33,485 bases of DNA from Chloroflexaceae bacterium (GCA_012034075.1 JAAURD010000028.1:1-33485); one strand, 5' to 3'. Shown: positions 7,851 through 16,424, numbered from the stretch's first letter. Numbers and translations are program-made. Notes: generated by a model from the sequence alone, not told the origin.

Positions 7851-9707
7851 ATGTGTGGCATTGTAGGCTATGTTGGCCCGCGTCCAGCGGTTGAGGTGGT
7901 TGTCAGTGGGTTAAAGCGTCTCGAGTATCGCGGGTATGACTCGGCGGGGGTCGCCGTCTATCAGCCCGAACCGCAGCCGCACCTTGCGCTCTTGCGCAGT
8001 GTGGGCAAGCTGCACCAGCTGACTGAGCGTTTACAGCATGCAACGATGGGCGGCAGCTGCGGTATTGGGCATACCCGCTGGGCGACCCATGGCGGCGTCA
8101 CGGAGGCCAACGCCCATCCCCACAGCGACCAGCAGGGTCGCATTGTGCTGGTCCAGAATGGCATTGTCGAAAATTACCTGGAACTGAAAGAACGTCTGAT
8201 CGAACAGGGCCATGTCTTTCGTTCGCAGACTGACACCGAAGTGATTGCTCACCTGGTTGGTCGCGCCTATGCCGAATGCGGCTCGCTAGAGCTAGCAGTG
8301 CGGCAGACGCTAGACCTGCTGCATGGCGGTAACGCTATTGTTGCCATGTGTGTGGACGAGCCGGACATGTTGGTTGCGGCGCGGCTGGGCAACGCTGGCG
8401 GCGTGGTTATCGGTCTGGGTGATGGCGAAACGATCATTGCTTCGGATATTCCCGCCGTACTCGATTATACCCACCAGGTGCTCTTTCTGGAAGACCGTGA
8501 GCTTGCGGTCATCACCCGTGCTGGCGTTCGTATCAGCACGCTCGCCGGTGAGCGTATCCAGCGAGCAGCGACGCGGTTGGAGTGGGACCCGGTATCGGCA
8601 GCACGCGGGGACTACGAGCACTATATGCTGAAAGAGATTTTTGAGCAACCCCGCGCTTTGATGGATGTGCTACGCGGCCGAATTGATGTGGAAGCGGGCC
8701 GGGTGACTCTGGATGGGCTGCATCTGGACGATACCGCGCTACGTCAGATCAACCGTGTCTGTGTGGTGGCCTGCGGCACGGCGATGCATGCCGGCCTGGT
8801 GGGCAAATTTATGATTGAGATGCTCGCCGGGGTGCGGGTGGATGTCGATTATGGGAGCGAGTTTCGTTATCGCCAGCCGGTGCTGGATGAACACACGCTG
8901 GTGTTAGCCATTACCCAGAGCGGCGAGACGGTGGATACCCTGGCCGCGCTAGAAGAGGCACGCCATCAGGGTATCCCCAGTGCGGCTATCGTGAATGTGG
9001 TGGGCAGCCAGGCTACGCGCATCGCTAGCGGTGGCGCCATCTACCTGCACGCCGGGCCAGAGATTGGCGTCGCCTCGACCAAGTGCTTTACCAGCATGCT
9101 GGTCGCCTGTTACCTCTTTGCGCTACGACTGGCGCAGGCGCACCGGCGGCTCAGCGCGGATCAGATACGTTCCCATCTCCAGGCGCTGGTCGAGCTTCCA
9201 TCACGCGCCACCCAGGTGATTGAGCAGGCCCAGCCGATGTGTGTGCAACTGGCCGAGCAGTACCATCATGTCCACAGCGCACTCTATCTTGGCCGCCAGA
9301 TGAACTACCCGATTGCGCTTGAGGGGGCGCTCAAACTCAAGGAGATTAGCTATATTCACGCTGAGGGCTACCCGGCTGGTGAGATGAAGCATGGGCCGAT
9401 TGCGCTGATTGATGAGCATCTGCCGGTGATCTGCATTGCCCCGCGTGATACTATTTATGAGAAGATGTTGAGCAATATTGAGCAGGTGAAAGCACGTGGC
9501 GGCCAGGTGATTGCGATTGCCACTGAGGGCGATGAGCTATTGGCGCAGGAAGCGCGGCATGTCCTCTCCATTCCAGAGACGAGCACGCTACTCACACCGG
9601 TGTTAACGATTATGCCGCTGCAACTGTTGGCCTACTCTATCGCGCTGCGCCGTGGCTGCGATGTCGATCAGCCGCGCAACCTGGCGAAGAGCGTGACGGT
9701 GGAGTAG
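7851..9707 (+). CDS. glmS: Glutamine-fructose-6-phosphate aminotransferase (isomerizing)
   Basis: Makes glucosamine-6-phosphate from fructose-6-phosphate and glutamine, the entry step to UDP-GlcNAc and peptidoglycan. The 618-residue length is normal. The N-terminal glutaminase domain (about 1-240) begins MCGIVGYVG with the nucleophile Cys2 and contains HTRWATHG and QNGIVENY. Two SIS sugar-isomerase domains follow, with CGTAMHAG, TQSGETVDT, GVASTKCFTS and LEGALKLKEISYIHAEG. The C-terminus reads NLAKSVTVE, the conserved end of the family. The ATG has a GGGAAG site. Expression is probably fed back through the ribozyme in the leader. No glmM or glmU is nearby. Confidence 0.98.
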   Translation: MCGIVGYVGPRPAVEVVVSGLKRLEYRGYDSAGVAVYQPEPQPHLALLRSVGKLHQLTERLQHATMGGSCGIGHTRWATHGGVTEANAHPHSDQQGRIVLVQNGIVENYLELKERLIEQGHVFRSQTDTEVIAHLVGRAYAECGSLELAVRQTLDLLHGGNAIVAMCVDEPDMLVAARLGNAGGVVIGLGDGETIIASDIPAVLDYTHQVLFLEDRELAVITRAGVRISTLAGERIQRAATRLEWDPVSAARGDYEHYMLKEIFEQPRALMDVLRGRIDVEAGRVTLDGLHLDDTALRQINRVCVVACGTAMHAGLVGKFMIEMLAGVRVDVDYGSEFRYRQPVLDEHTLVLAITQSGETVDTLAALEEARHQGIPSAAIVNVVGSQATRIASGGAIYLHAGPEIGVASTKCFTSMLVACYLFALRLAQAHRRLSADQIRSHLQALVELPSRATQVIEQAQPMCVQLAEQYHHVHSALYLGRQMNYPIALEGALKLKEISYIHAEGYPAGEMKHGPIALIDEHLPVICIAPRDTIYEKMLSNIEQVKARGGQVIAIATEGDELLAQEARHVLSIPETSTLLTPVLTIMPLQLLAYSIALRRGCDVDQPRNLAKSVTVE

Positions 9708-9790
9708 GAGAGCCATCGTATATCTCATGTTTGTGCATGAATAATGAAGCTGATAACTGCTACCAGGTTGTTCCTTACTTTACGATACTA

Positions 9791-9881
9791 TTAGAGAAAT
9801 CTGGTGCGGCTCAGCATGCTGAGCCGCACACCTGACAGCAGAGAGATTACAAAAAGGCCTTCAGAACACAGATTTCTCTAA
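9791..9881. repeat. Nested inverted repeat between glmS and the converging gene
   Basis: A perfect 26-bp palindrome (9804-9829; half site GTGCGGCTCAGCA) is enclosed by a second inverted repeat, TTAGAGAAATCTG (9791-9803) and CAGATTTCTCTAA (9869-9881), 13 bp and perfect. It lies between the convergent glmS and the glycosidase gene, so a bidirectional terminator is the plain reading. The outer terminal repeats also look like a small MITE-type element. There is no clear T-run on either strand. Confidence 0.6.
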
Positions 9882-9905
9882 AAAAGGCTGTATTCAACCT
9901 TGTAT

Positions 9906-12836
9906 TCATTCACACTTGGCATACCATGGCACACCCACCGGTGGCTCCGGAATGGTCACCGCACCATCAATAGTCGGTAGTACGGCACGTCGTTCACCGT
10001 TCGCTTCCCACAGACTTACCTTTGCACAGCCATAATCAGCCGCAAAAGTTGGCCAGACACTCCCTGTGCGCCAGAAAACATCCACCGGTTGCTCTTTCTG
10101 ATCGGGTCTGGTAAAACGATACCAGTACACGCCTGCTGTCTCTGGCGTGGTGTTGTCAGCAATCACCTGCTGTAACGTGTGTCCTTCAAGCATCTGTGTG
10201 AGCTTCCTGTAAGCAATGAACGCTGGTTTGCGCAAGTCATCCTGTTCTGGATCGAGTGGGTAGCTACGTCGCAGCAAGCCGTAGTGGAATTGCTCCTCTG
10301 CTGCATCAAAAAACGGCTGTTCATAGTCGGCGTCATCTGTTGTGCTGTTACGCAGTTCATACCAGAACACCTTTTCCACACTTGGATGGGTCAGTGCCAA
10401 CAAGTACATTCGCACCAGGTAGTATGCCTGTGTTTCCTCATCCAAGCCAAGTTCGCCCGTGTATGTTGACCAACCCATCTCAGTTATCCAGATAGGCAGT
10501 GATCCGAACGGTTCCAACAGGCGATCCATAGCGTGCAGCTCAGCACGAAAGTCTTCTAACTGACCCTTCCGCGGCAATCTATCTTCCGGCGCGGAGGGAC
10601 GATAGGGATGAATGGCAACGATATCCACATGTTCCAAACCACCCACTTGCGCTACATCACTCAAATAAGAACGATAATCACTATTAAACACAGGAGGTGG
10701 CTCTACCCATACACTTGCTAGGCCGCCCAATACTAGTTGGGCTTCCGGATCTGCTGCCCGCGCTGCCTGCCGCGTCACTGCGAGCAGTTGTGTATACTTC
10801 TCTGGCGTATTAATACCCAGATGAGCACCGTACAGATGTAAATTCGGCTCGTTCCAGACCTCCCAGTACTTCACCCATCCTCTTTCATAACCATAGCGTC
10901 GCACCGTAGCATAAACAAAGTCGCCCCAGTCATCAATCCAGGCATCGAGTGGTGCCGGTTCGTGTCCGTAAAACCAGGCTGGATGATAGCTCAGTAACGC
11001 CAGCACATGAATACCCGCTGTCACTTGTATGCCAATAGCACGGTCATAGTCGTAGAGTCCTCTGGCGTAGCCAGGATAGGCAGTCCAGACAAACATGCCA
11101 TCACGATGGCGTTGAATGGTTGCCCAGGTTAACTCTTCGCGTTGCCACTGCACACCCGCCTCCTGCATCAGTGTCACCATTGCACGGTAATCGTCGTCGC
11201 GTACTCGCACGCCTAGCCGTGAAACAACACCGAATGGACTGGTATTGTGGTGATCAGGCAGGGGCAAGCGGTTGTTGACAAGGGTGATCGGCAATCCCAC
11301 CAACGGCAGCAACAGCACCAGGGCAATGACACTGCGGGGGATGCGTTTCGGCGGCTCTGGCGAAGTGCTATACTGCCACACTATAGCCCAGAGTAATGCA
11401 ACGACCAGAACCGGGGTATATACATACGGGCTACTCACCGGATGAAAGAGCAGATAAAAGAGCAAACTTGCTGTGATGATTGATAGCAAGGCAAACATGC
11501 TACGAGCACGATACCAGGTAAGTAACAGCATGCTCGCCGCAAGCAGCAACTGAGGTAGGTTGAAAAGTAACCGTGCGGTACCAGTCGTCTGATAAGCCTC
11601 TGCGCTACCGAGCACCTGTACACCCGTTAGAAGCGTGTTCCCTGAAAGCTGCAGTGGCTCCAGCGCCGCCCCCATGCCAAGTGCCCATAGTGGACGTTGA
11701 AAGCCTGCCAGTTCTACCCATGTCTCTGGGTGTGCCCAATAGCGATGGGGTACAATATCACCAACATTCATCCACATCCAATACCATGTAGTGAGATACT
11801 CTTGCAACCAGAACGCCACTGGCAGAAGGCAGAGCAGGGCCATCATCATGACTGCTATGATGGCGAGCAGCAGGGTGCGCCACCAACCGTGCCTGTGTAA
11901 CCAGTACAACAAGATAAAAGGCACAACAACCATTGTCAGTAGAGAGGCAGCACCTGCCAAGCCCATCAGCAGCACGGTGGCCATGGTGCGCTCGCTCACC
12001 AGCGTGGCCAGTAAGAGCGCAATGAGTGCCAGTGGTACAGGGGCAATGCTGGTAAGTGACCAGTGCAGTGCAGCCGGTAACAGGAAGACTGCACTCCAAA
12101 GCAGCAGTACCCGATCATCATTCCAGACAGTTGCCAAGGCAGCACGCGGTGGGGTACCTGCGTTTGTCTGAAGCGCGATAGCAGCCCATGCCAGCGCCAC
12201 GCCAATCAGCAGTTCAGCGAGCAGATTAACCAGACGTACATCCAGACCAAGTACATAGGCAGGCAGATAGGCCATCCAGGCAATGGGAAGAGAGGTAGGT
12301 GGTGATTGCCAGGGAGCCAGCCTGAGCACACCATCGTTGAGTATGTAACCGAATCGTTCTATGGTGAGAAGTGCATCGGCAGAAAAGCTCTTCATTGGCT
12401 CAACAAAAAAACAGGCGAGCCGCACCCCGCTACCCAGAAGCACCGCACTTACCACTATCCAGCCCGAGGCAGGTGGCGGAAAGAACAGCATACCAGTGAG
12501 CAGTAAAGCTCCACCAGCAAACAGTGCCAGCAACAATGGATGGAGACCAAACAGCACACCGAGTACATCACGCGCGAGTGCCAGCCAAGCCAGCAACAAG
12601 ACCAGCACCAGCATGCGGCGTGGCAATCCGGGCAAAATACACTCGCGGCGATCGATAATCGCAAAGACCACCCATCCCAATGCAACAAGCAACAATCCAA
12701 GAGCCGCTGCCGTTTCAAGATGGAGTGTGAGCGGGGCAGGCAAACCATAAACCTGCGGCACGCTGCTCACCTCTAGCAGCAGCACAAGTGCGAGGATAGG
12801 AAACAAGTAATATGCAGTGCGGTGCAATAGATGCAT
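9906..12836 (-). CDS. Polytopic membrane protein fused to a clan-A glycoside hydrolase domain
   Basis: A 976-residue protein. Residues 1 to about 525 form a dozen or so hydrophobic segments, resembling GT-C glycosyltransferase-type or DUF2029-like membrane proteins without a motif that fixes the family. Residues from about 545 form a (beta/alpha)8 glycosidase of the GH39/GH5 type: WEVWNEPN with the expected acid/base at E663, and PIWITEMGWST with the expected nucleophile at E786. A short beta-rich tail follows. By topology the glycosidase should lie outside the cell, tethered to the membrane part, and may trim or remodel cell-surface glycans; this is inference. The start is 17 bases beyond the stop of the CARF gene on the same strand, so the two may share an mRNA. 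The ribosome binding site is weak. Confidence 0.8.
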   Translation of the reverse strand: MHLLHRTAYYLFPILALVLLLEVSSVPQVYGLPAPLTLHLETAAALGLLLVALGWVVFAIIDRRECILPGLPRRMLVLVLLLAWLALARDVLGVLFGLHPLLLALFAGGALLLTGMLFFPPPASGWIVVSAVLLGSGVRLACFFVEPMKSFSADALLTIERFGYILNDGVLRLAPWQSPPTSLPIAWMAYLPAYVLGLDVRLVNLLAELLIGVALAWAAIALQTNAGTPPRAALATVWNDDRVLLLWSAVFLLPAALHWSLTSIAPVPLALIALLLATLVSERTMATVLLMGLAGAASLLTMVVVPFILLYWLHRHGWWRTLLLAIIAVMMMALLCLLPVAFWLQEYLTTWYWMWMNVGDIVPHRYWAHPETWVELAGFQRPLWALGMGAALEPLQLSGNTLLTGVQVLGSAEAYQTTGTARLLFNLPQLLLAASMLLLTWYRARSMFALLSIITASLLFYLLFHPVSSPYVYTPVLVVALLWAIVWQYSTSPEPPKRIPRSVIALVLLLPLVGLPITLVNNRLPLPDHHNTSPFGVVSRLGVRVRDDDYRAMVTLMQEAGVQWQREELTWATIQRHRDGMFVWTAYPGYARGLYDYDRAIGIQVTAGIHVLALLSYHPAWFYGHEPAPLDAWIDDWGDFVYATVRRYGYERGWVKYWEVWNEPNLHLYGAHLGINTPEKYTQLLAVTRQAARAADPEAQLVLGGLASVWVEPPPVFNSDYRSYLSDVAQVGGLEHVDIVAIHPYRPSAPEDRLPRKGQLEDFRAELHAMDRLLEPFGSLPIWITEMGWSTYTGELGLDEETQAYYLVRMYLLALTHPSVEKVFWYELRNSTTDDADYEQPFFDAAEEQFHYGLLRRSYPLDPEQDDLRKPAFIAYRKLTQMLEGHTLQQVIADNTTPETAGVYWYRFTRPDQKEQPVDVFWRTGSVWPTFAADYGCAKVSLWEANGERRAVLPTIDGAVTIPEPPVGVPWYAKCE

Positions 12837-12853
12837 ACATCACTTTGTTCTGT

Positions 12854-13915
12854 TTAGTTCTTGAGAAGTTGTTGTATCCAGTCAGCGACTTTTCGCGTCT
12901 GAGCATGCCCCTGTGCTGTTGTACGGACTATGAGATTCTGCGCTTTCTCTTGATCGGCCCATAGCACATAAATAAGACCATCATCCGAGATACGCTTGAT
13001 ACGTGTCAATGTCGTATTTTCATAATTACCACCAATAATCTGTTGGACTGGTTGAAGATTTGCAACCTGATGGCAAAAGTCGAGTATACCCTTTGGGGGA
13101 TGATGCTGTTGTTTCAGGAGTGAAGACGCGATTTTGTCATCGATCTTGTCTATATTTGCAGATGGTGGATCCTCGATAGCCTGCGCTTCCTGCTGTTCAC
13201 GGCGAAACCGACGATAGATTACTTCTCCTATAGGGGAAAGGAAAATGTGTCCATCTTCATCAGGGAGTGTCAGTAACGCTCTGATATAATCTTTATCAGG
13301 AAGACCTGCTAAACGTGATTCAATATCACACTTATGACGAATATCACTGTCAATCCAATGAAAAAATGACGGGTAACTCAGAATCAGGCTTGTATCCCAA
13401 CCGAGTGGTACTGGATTAAATGTCACCAGACTTTGAAATTTCTCATAAAGATATTTGACAGGAACTTGATACAACATTCCTAGCATAGTACTATAAACAA
13501 CTTCTGCTTTGAAACCTGCCGTAGCATTGATAATGATCTCACGTTCTTGCTTTTGGGCACGTTCAATTTCAGTGATCAGGCTATTGACCAGATTACGTAA
13601 CCCTCGTGACTCTAGGTGCCGTTCATCATCAGCGATTTGTAGTTCAACAAGTCGTACATCATTATATTCTTTCCCTTTCAAGAACTGTTGAATTAACATA
13701 GCACAACAACGTGCTTCATCTGTATCAGTGTGTAGCAGCACAATTTCATCTCTCGGTTCAGTAAACTTGAGTAGAGAGTTTGTTTCTGCTGAAGCGCGTT
13801 CGGGTTCTGTACGTAAGTACTGGCGCATCTGATCTTCAGTCGGTGTTTCCGTACTATATGTTCTTTTTGTGTTGGACAAGAGCGAAATACCCGTTGTTGT
13901 CAGGATAGTTTTCAT
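12854..13915 (-). CDS. CARF-domain CRISPR-associated protein (Cas_APE2256 type) with possible RelE-like C-terminus
   Basis: Cytosolic sensor of cyclic oligoadenylates in type III CRISPR immunity, by family. The N-terminal Rossmann-type CARF domain (about 1-200) shows MKTILTTTGISLL as the first strand and ligand loop, and INATAGFKAE (N130 onward), the N-x-T-x-GFK motif of the APE2256/Csx1/Crn1 group. Residues 200-245 form a helical linker with LSPIGEVIYRRF. The last 80-90 residues (from about 265) end in alternating strands, RIKRISDDGLIYVLWAD and NLIVRTTAQ, then a helix; by eye this resembles a RelE/ParE toxin fold, as in CARF-RelE mRNA interferases (Cami1). That assignment is inference. No HEPN R-x4-6-H motif stands out. 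No CRISPR array or other cas gene is in the window. A hairpin lies in its leader. Confidence 0.85.
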   Translation of the reverse strand: MKTILTTTGISLLSNTKRTYSTETPTEDQMRQYLRTEPERASAETNSLLKFTEPRDEIVLLHTDTDEARCCAMLIQQFLKGKEYNDVRLVELQIADDERHLESRGLRNLVNSLITEIERAQKQEREIIINATAGFKAEVVYSTMLGMLYQVPVKYLYEKFQSLVTFNPVPLGWDTSLILSYPSFFHWIDSDIRHKCDIESRLAGLPDKDYIRALLTLPDEDGHIFLSPIGEVIYRRFRREQQEAQAIEDPPSANIDKIDDKIASSLLKQQHHPPKGILDFCHQVANLQPVQQIIGGNYENTTLTRIKRISDDGLIYVLWADQEKAQNLIVRTTAQGHAQTRKVADWIQQLLKN

Positions 13916-13963
13916 TTGTCACTTCGCTTGTGTTTGCAATCCCATTAAAGTTAACATGAAGCA

Positions 13964-14039
13964 GTCTCAAAAACAGATCGCGGCTTGTCCCGACTGTTTC
14001 CCGATGCTTCAAAAAATGTGATCAGATAGTTTTTGAGAC
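13964..14039. repeat. Inverted repeat in the CARF gene leader
   Basis: GTCTCAAAAAC (13964-13974) and GTTTTTGAGAC (14029-14039) form an 11-bp perfect inverted repeat 54 bases apart. A second short pair, TGAAGCA and TGCTTCA, is interleaved with it. It lies between the CARF start codon (13915) and an extended -10 box TGATACAAT at 14057-14064 on the minus strand, so it would be part of the 5' untranslated RNA. It could be regulatory or a small insertion. Confidence 0.5.
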
Positions 14040-14056
14040 CAGTTCATGTAAAGGCT

Positions 14057-14064
14057 ATTGTATC
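14057..14064 (-). promoter_or_regulatory. Possible promoter of the CARF gene (extended -10)
   Basis: On the minus strand TGATACAAT (TG-n-TACAAT) lies about 140 bases before the CARF start codon. No good -35 hexamer is seen 17 bases upstream. Confidence 0.35.
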
Positions 14065-14124
14065 ATGGAATGAAAAATGCCGATACATACACATTCGTAT
14101 CAAGCACTACCCGAAGACAGTTAG

Positions 14125-14350
14125 TCACCCTAGAATAGTGTTCTGTCGATATATGCGTTGTATAATAGTTAAGGGACTACCATCAAAATTGCCAGGATTA
14201 ATATCTTTCACGAGCATAGGTTCCGGGTCACTCGCTTGGACACGGGGCAGGCTTGGGAACATCACCAGCAAGCAGATGATTGCCAGGAAAAGAAGTAGCG
14301 ATAATTAATGGACGACTGCTCCGCGGGGAGGTGGATGGTTGGTGAAACAT
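14125..14350 (-). pseudogene. Remnant of a secreted ELWxxDGT-type repeat protein
   Basis: An ATG at 14350 preceded by AAGGAT begins MFHQPSTSPRSSRPLI. A one-base shift near 14302 then brings in a signal-peptide core (LSLLLFLAIICLLVMF), an AxA-like end (RVQASDPEP) and MLVKDINPGNFDGSP. The words LVKDINPG are typical of the first repeat of secreted ELWxxDGT/hyalin-like proteins. The frame stops at 14125, so only about 75 codons survive with one frameshift. The remainder of 13916-14458 holds no other gene that I can support. Confidence 0.5.
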
Positions 14351-14402
14351 AACGATATCCTTTTCTAGCTCTAGTTCAGTATGTGGAGAGCCATATGTGA
14401 AA

Positions 14403-14436
14403 CCACGCCCCCAGCACCGCAGCACCGGGGACGTGG
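14403..14436 (-). terminator. Imperfect hairpin after the propeller gene
   Basis: CCACG (14403-14407) with CGTGG (14432-14436), and inner CCCC/GGGG pairs, fold into a GC-rich imperfect hairpin 23 bases past the stop of the minus-strand gene at 14459. Only a short T-run (TTTC) follows on the minus strand. Confidence 0.45.
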
Positions 14437-14458
14437 AGGGTATAGGTGGATGTGGGGT

Positions 14459-15946
14459 CTACCAGTCGGGGTCGCTCCCTTCCGTGACGAGGGTGCTGCC
14501 GCTACCATCGGTGTTCACGATATAGATTTCACCAGCGATACTGAAACCCGTCAAGGTAAATGCCAGTCTCGTACCGTCAGGTGACCAGCTTGGTTCACGA
14601 CCATCAGTCACCTCGGTACGCCCACTACCATCCGGGTTGATGATATACATCGGCACAGGACTTATATCATTGGCAGCAGTGGCGAAAGCCAATCGTGTGC
14701 TATCGGGTGACCAGTCTGGCCAAAGACCATTCAATGTTCCCGTATCAACCCTGGCTGGCTGCGAACCATCGCTATTCATGATGAATATTTCTGCGCGAAC
14801 CGCACCCACCGGGTTACGTTCCACTGTGGCCTCACGATCTGACGCAAACGCAATGCGGCTGCCATCCGGCGACCAATCAGGGAACCCATCACCAGATGGG
14901 TGGTTGGTCAGGTTTGTTACACCAGATCCATCGACATTCATAACGTAAATATCGCCATCACGTTCAAAAGCAAGCTGACTGCCATCTGGTGACCATGTTG
15001 GCGAACTGCTCATCCCACTTGTAGTAAGCGAGATTTGCCCAGCCCCATCAGCGTTCATAATGTAGATACTGCTGGTTTCAATATCAACACCACGCACAAA
15101 CGCGATACGGCTCTTATCCGGTGACCATACTGGCTGGCTGGCATCGCCGCTGGTCGTCAGTTGAGTCCGCCCACTGCCATCGGGATCGATAGTATAGATG
15201 TCAGTACTGCTGAAATCATCAGCACGTAGAGTATAGACAATCCGGTCGTTGACTGCCGGCGCGGGCGCGGGAGACACCACCGGCTCGCCCACTAGCGAAG
15301 CGCCCAGGCGGCTCAATAGCACGTTGAACGGCGGCTCGTTCTGCGGGTGCCGCTCGAAGCGCACCCGCTCGAACCACTGCACGGTGTAGGTGTTGCCATC
15401 CTCCAGCGTCGCCTCGAACTCGCCGGTCAGCGGGAAGCCGAACAGCGCGAGGCTCTCTGCCGCCGTGAATCCGGGCTGCCCATCCAGGTTCAGGCCGTTG
15501 CTGCTCCAGTAGGCCAGGAAATCGCCGCACACGTTGTAGCCGGTCTCGTTGAAGTAGGTGCAGCCCTCGTGCGGCTCCTCGCGGGGCGGTGGGCCACCGT
15601 CGCGCTCGACAAACTCGGCACCCAGCCGCCCGAGCAGTACATCGAAGGGCGCTTCGTTTTCCGGGTGCAGTTCAAGCCGGTTGCGCTCGAACCACTGCAC
15701 CTGGCCCGTCCAATCGCCAATCGTTTCCTCACGTTGCGAGGTGATGGGCAGGCCGAAGACGGGGAGACCGCCGTTCTGCTGCCAATACTGCAAGATGCGC
15801 CCGGAGACGCACAACCCGGTTTCCTGAAAACACTGCTCACCCTCTTGCGCCTGCGTCGGGGCAGGCGTGGCCACGAGCGGCAGCAGCAGGGCAACCAGGG
15901 CCGCCAGGGCGAATACCGTCCAGTTCCGTTTCGATCCGATGGACAT
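14459..15946 (-). CDS. Secreted TolB-like beta-propeller protein with two ETG/YW-type repeats
   Basis: A 495-residue exported protein. Residues 1-34 are a signal peptide (KRNW, hydrophobic core, TPAPTQAQ). Two related domains follow (about 38-115 and 128-220), each with CFQETG or YFNETG, a YW..NG.L segment, FGLPIT or FGFPLT, VQWFER and ELHPENEAPFDVLLGRLG; this domain is common in secreted Chloroflexota proteins as I know them. From about 235 come six PD40/WD40-like blades of the pattern IYIMN.DGSG...LT...P.WSPDG..IAF. No catalytic motif is seen, so a binding or scaffold role is likely. The ATG at 15946 has a perfect AGGAGG nine bases upstream. Codon GC content is visibly higher in the N-terminal half, with a break near 15240. 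Confidence 0.9.
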   Translation of the reverse strand: MSIGSKRNWTVFALAALVALLLPLVATPAPTQAQEGEQCFQETGLCVSGRILQYWQQNGGLPVFGLPITSQREETIGDWTGQVQWFERNRLELHPENEAPFDVLLGRLGAEFVERDGGPPPREEPHEGCTYFNETGYNVCGDFLAYWSSNGLNLDGQPGFTAAESLALFGFPLTGEFEATLEDGNTYTVQWFERVRFERHPQNEPPFNVLLSRLGASLVGEPVVSPAPAPAVNDRIVYTLRADDFSSTDIYTIDPDGSGRTQLTTSGDASQPVWSPDKSRIAFVRGVDIETSSIYIMNADGAGQISLTTSGMSSSPTWSPDGSQLAFERDGDIYVMNVDGSGVTNLTNHPSGDGFPDWSPDGSRIAFASDREATVERNPVGAVRAEIFIMNSDGSQPARVDTGTLNGLWPDWSPDSTRLAFATAANDISPVPMYIINPDGSGRTEVTDGREPSWSPDGTRLAFTLTGFSIAGEIYIVNTDGSGSTLVTEGSDPDW

Positions 15947-16052
15947 GCTGAACTTCCTCCTGATACAAAGATGTACTCAGTATAATTAGCCCTCAAAAAA
16001 AGAACGTACGCTTGTGAAAGTGGTGCTCCGTGTCTGTGAACGGAAAACAAGT

Positions 16053-16361
16053 CTATGGAATGGAAATCAACAAACGGGGGTGATTGCCATCGAGATAGAG
16101 CAAGAGAGGGTAGAACTTCTGCACCTCCGTCACCGAGTAGTCTACTGCCTTCGCTTCAACGACGGCAAGAGCAATATCGCAGTAGCATAGCAGATAGTCA
16201 GCGCGTTTGGGCGATTGGCGCATGGGCTTGCGCCGACCGTTGGCAACAATGCGGCTTGGCGCAATTGTATACCCTTCGACTATCGTATGGGGAGCGTTAT
16301 CCTAATCTGCTGCCACAAGTGCAGATGTGATAAATTGGCGGCGGGTCTCGGCTTCATTCAT
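16053..16361 (-). pseudogene. hsdR: Remnant of a type I restriction enzyme R subunit (N-terminus)
   Basis: Reading the minus strand from the ATG at 16361 gives MNEAETRRQFITSALVAAD, an in-frame TAG at 16302-16304, then in the same frame DNAPHTIVEGYTIAPSRIV, a basic stretch, KRADYLLCYCDIALAVVEAKA and VDYSVTEVQKFYPLLLYLDG, ending at a TAG at 16053. This is the beginning of HsdR: the MNEAETR start, the RADYLL and the AVVEAKA of the PD-(D/E)XK nuclease core are all there. About 100 of roughly 800-1000 codons remain, so it is a decayed fragment. No hsdM or hsdS is nearby. Confidence 0.75.
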
Positions 16362-16395
16362 CGGTTATGGTTTAACCCTCTCGTTAGTGTTGGTC

Positions 16396-16424
16396 TTGTC
16401 ACCACTTCAACGGTATGCTATAAT
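16396..16424 (+). promoter_or_regulatory. Strong promoter upstream of the small membrane protein
   Basis: TTGTCA (16396-16401) and a perfect TATAAT (16419-16424) with 17 bases between. It points at the gene at 16672, giving a leader of about 240 bases. A second TATAAT near 16497 has a TTGTGT only 15 bases away. The leader between contains no gene I can support. Confidence 0.65.

Noticed and set aside
16055-16330. Plus-strand open frame of 91 codons
   Set aside because: It is the shadow of the HsdR remnant on the other strand. Its codons and composition are not protein-like.
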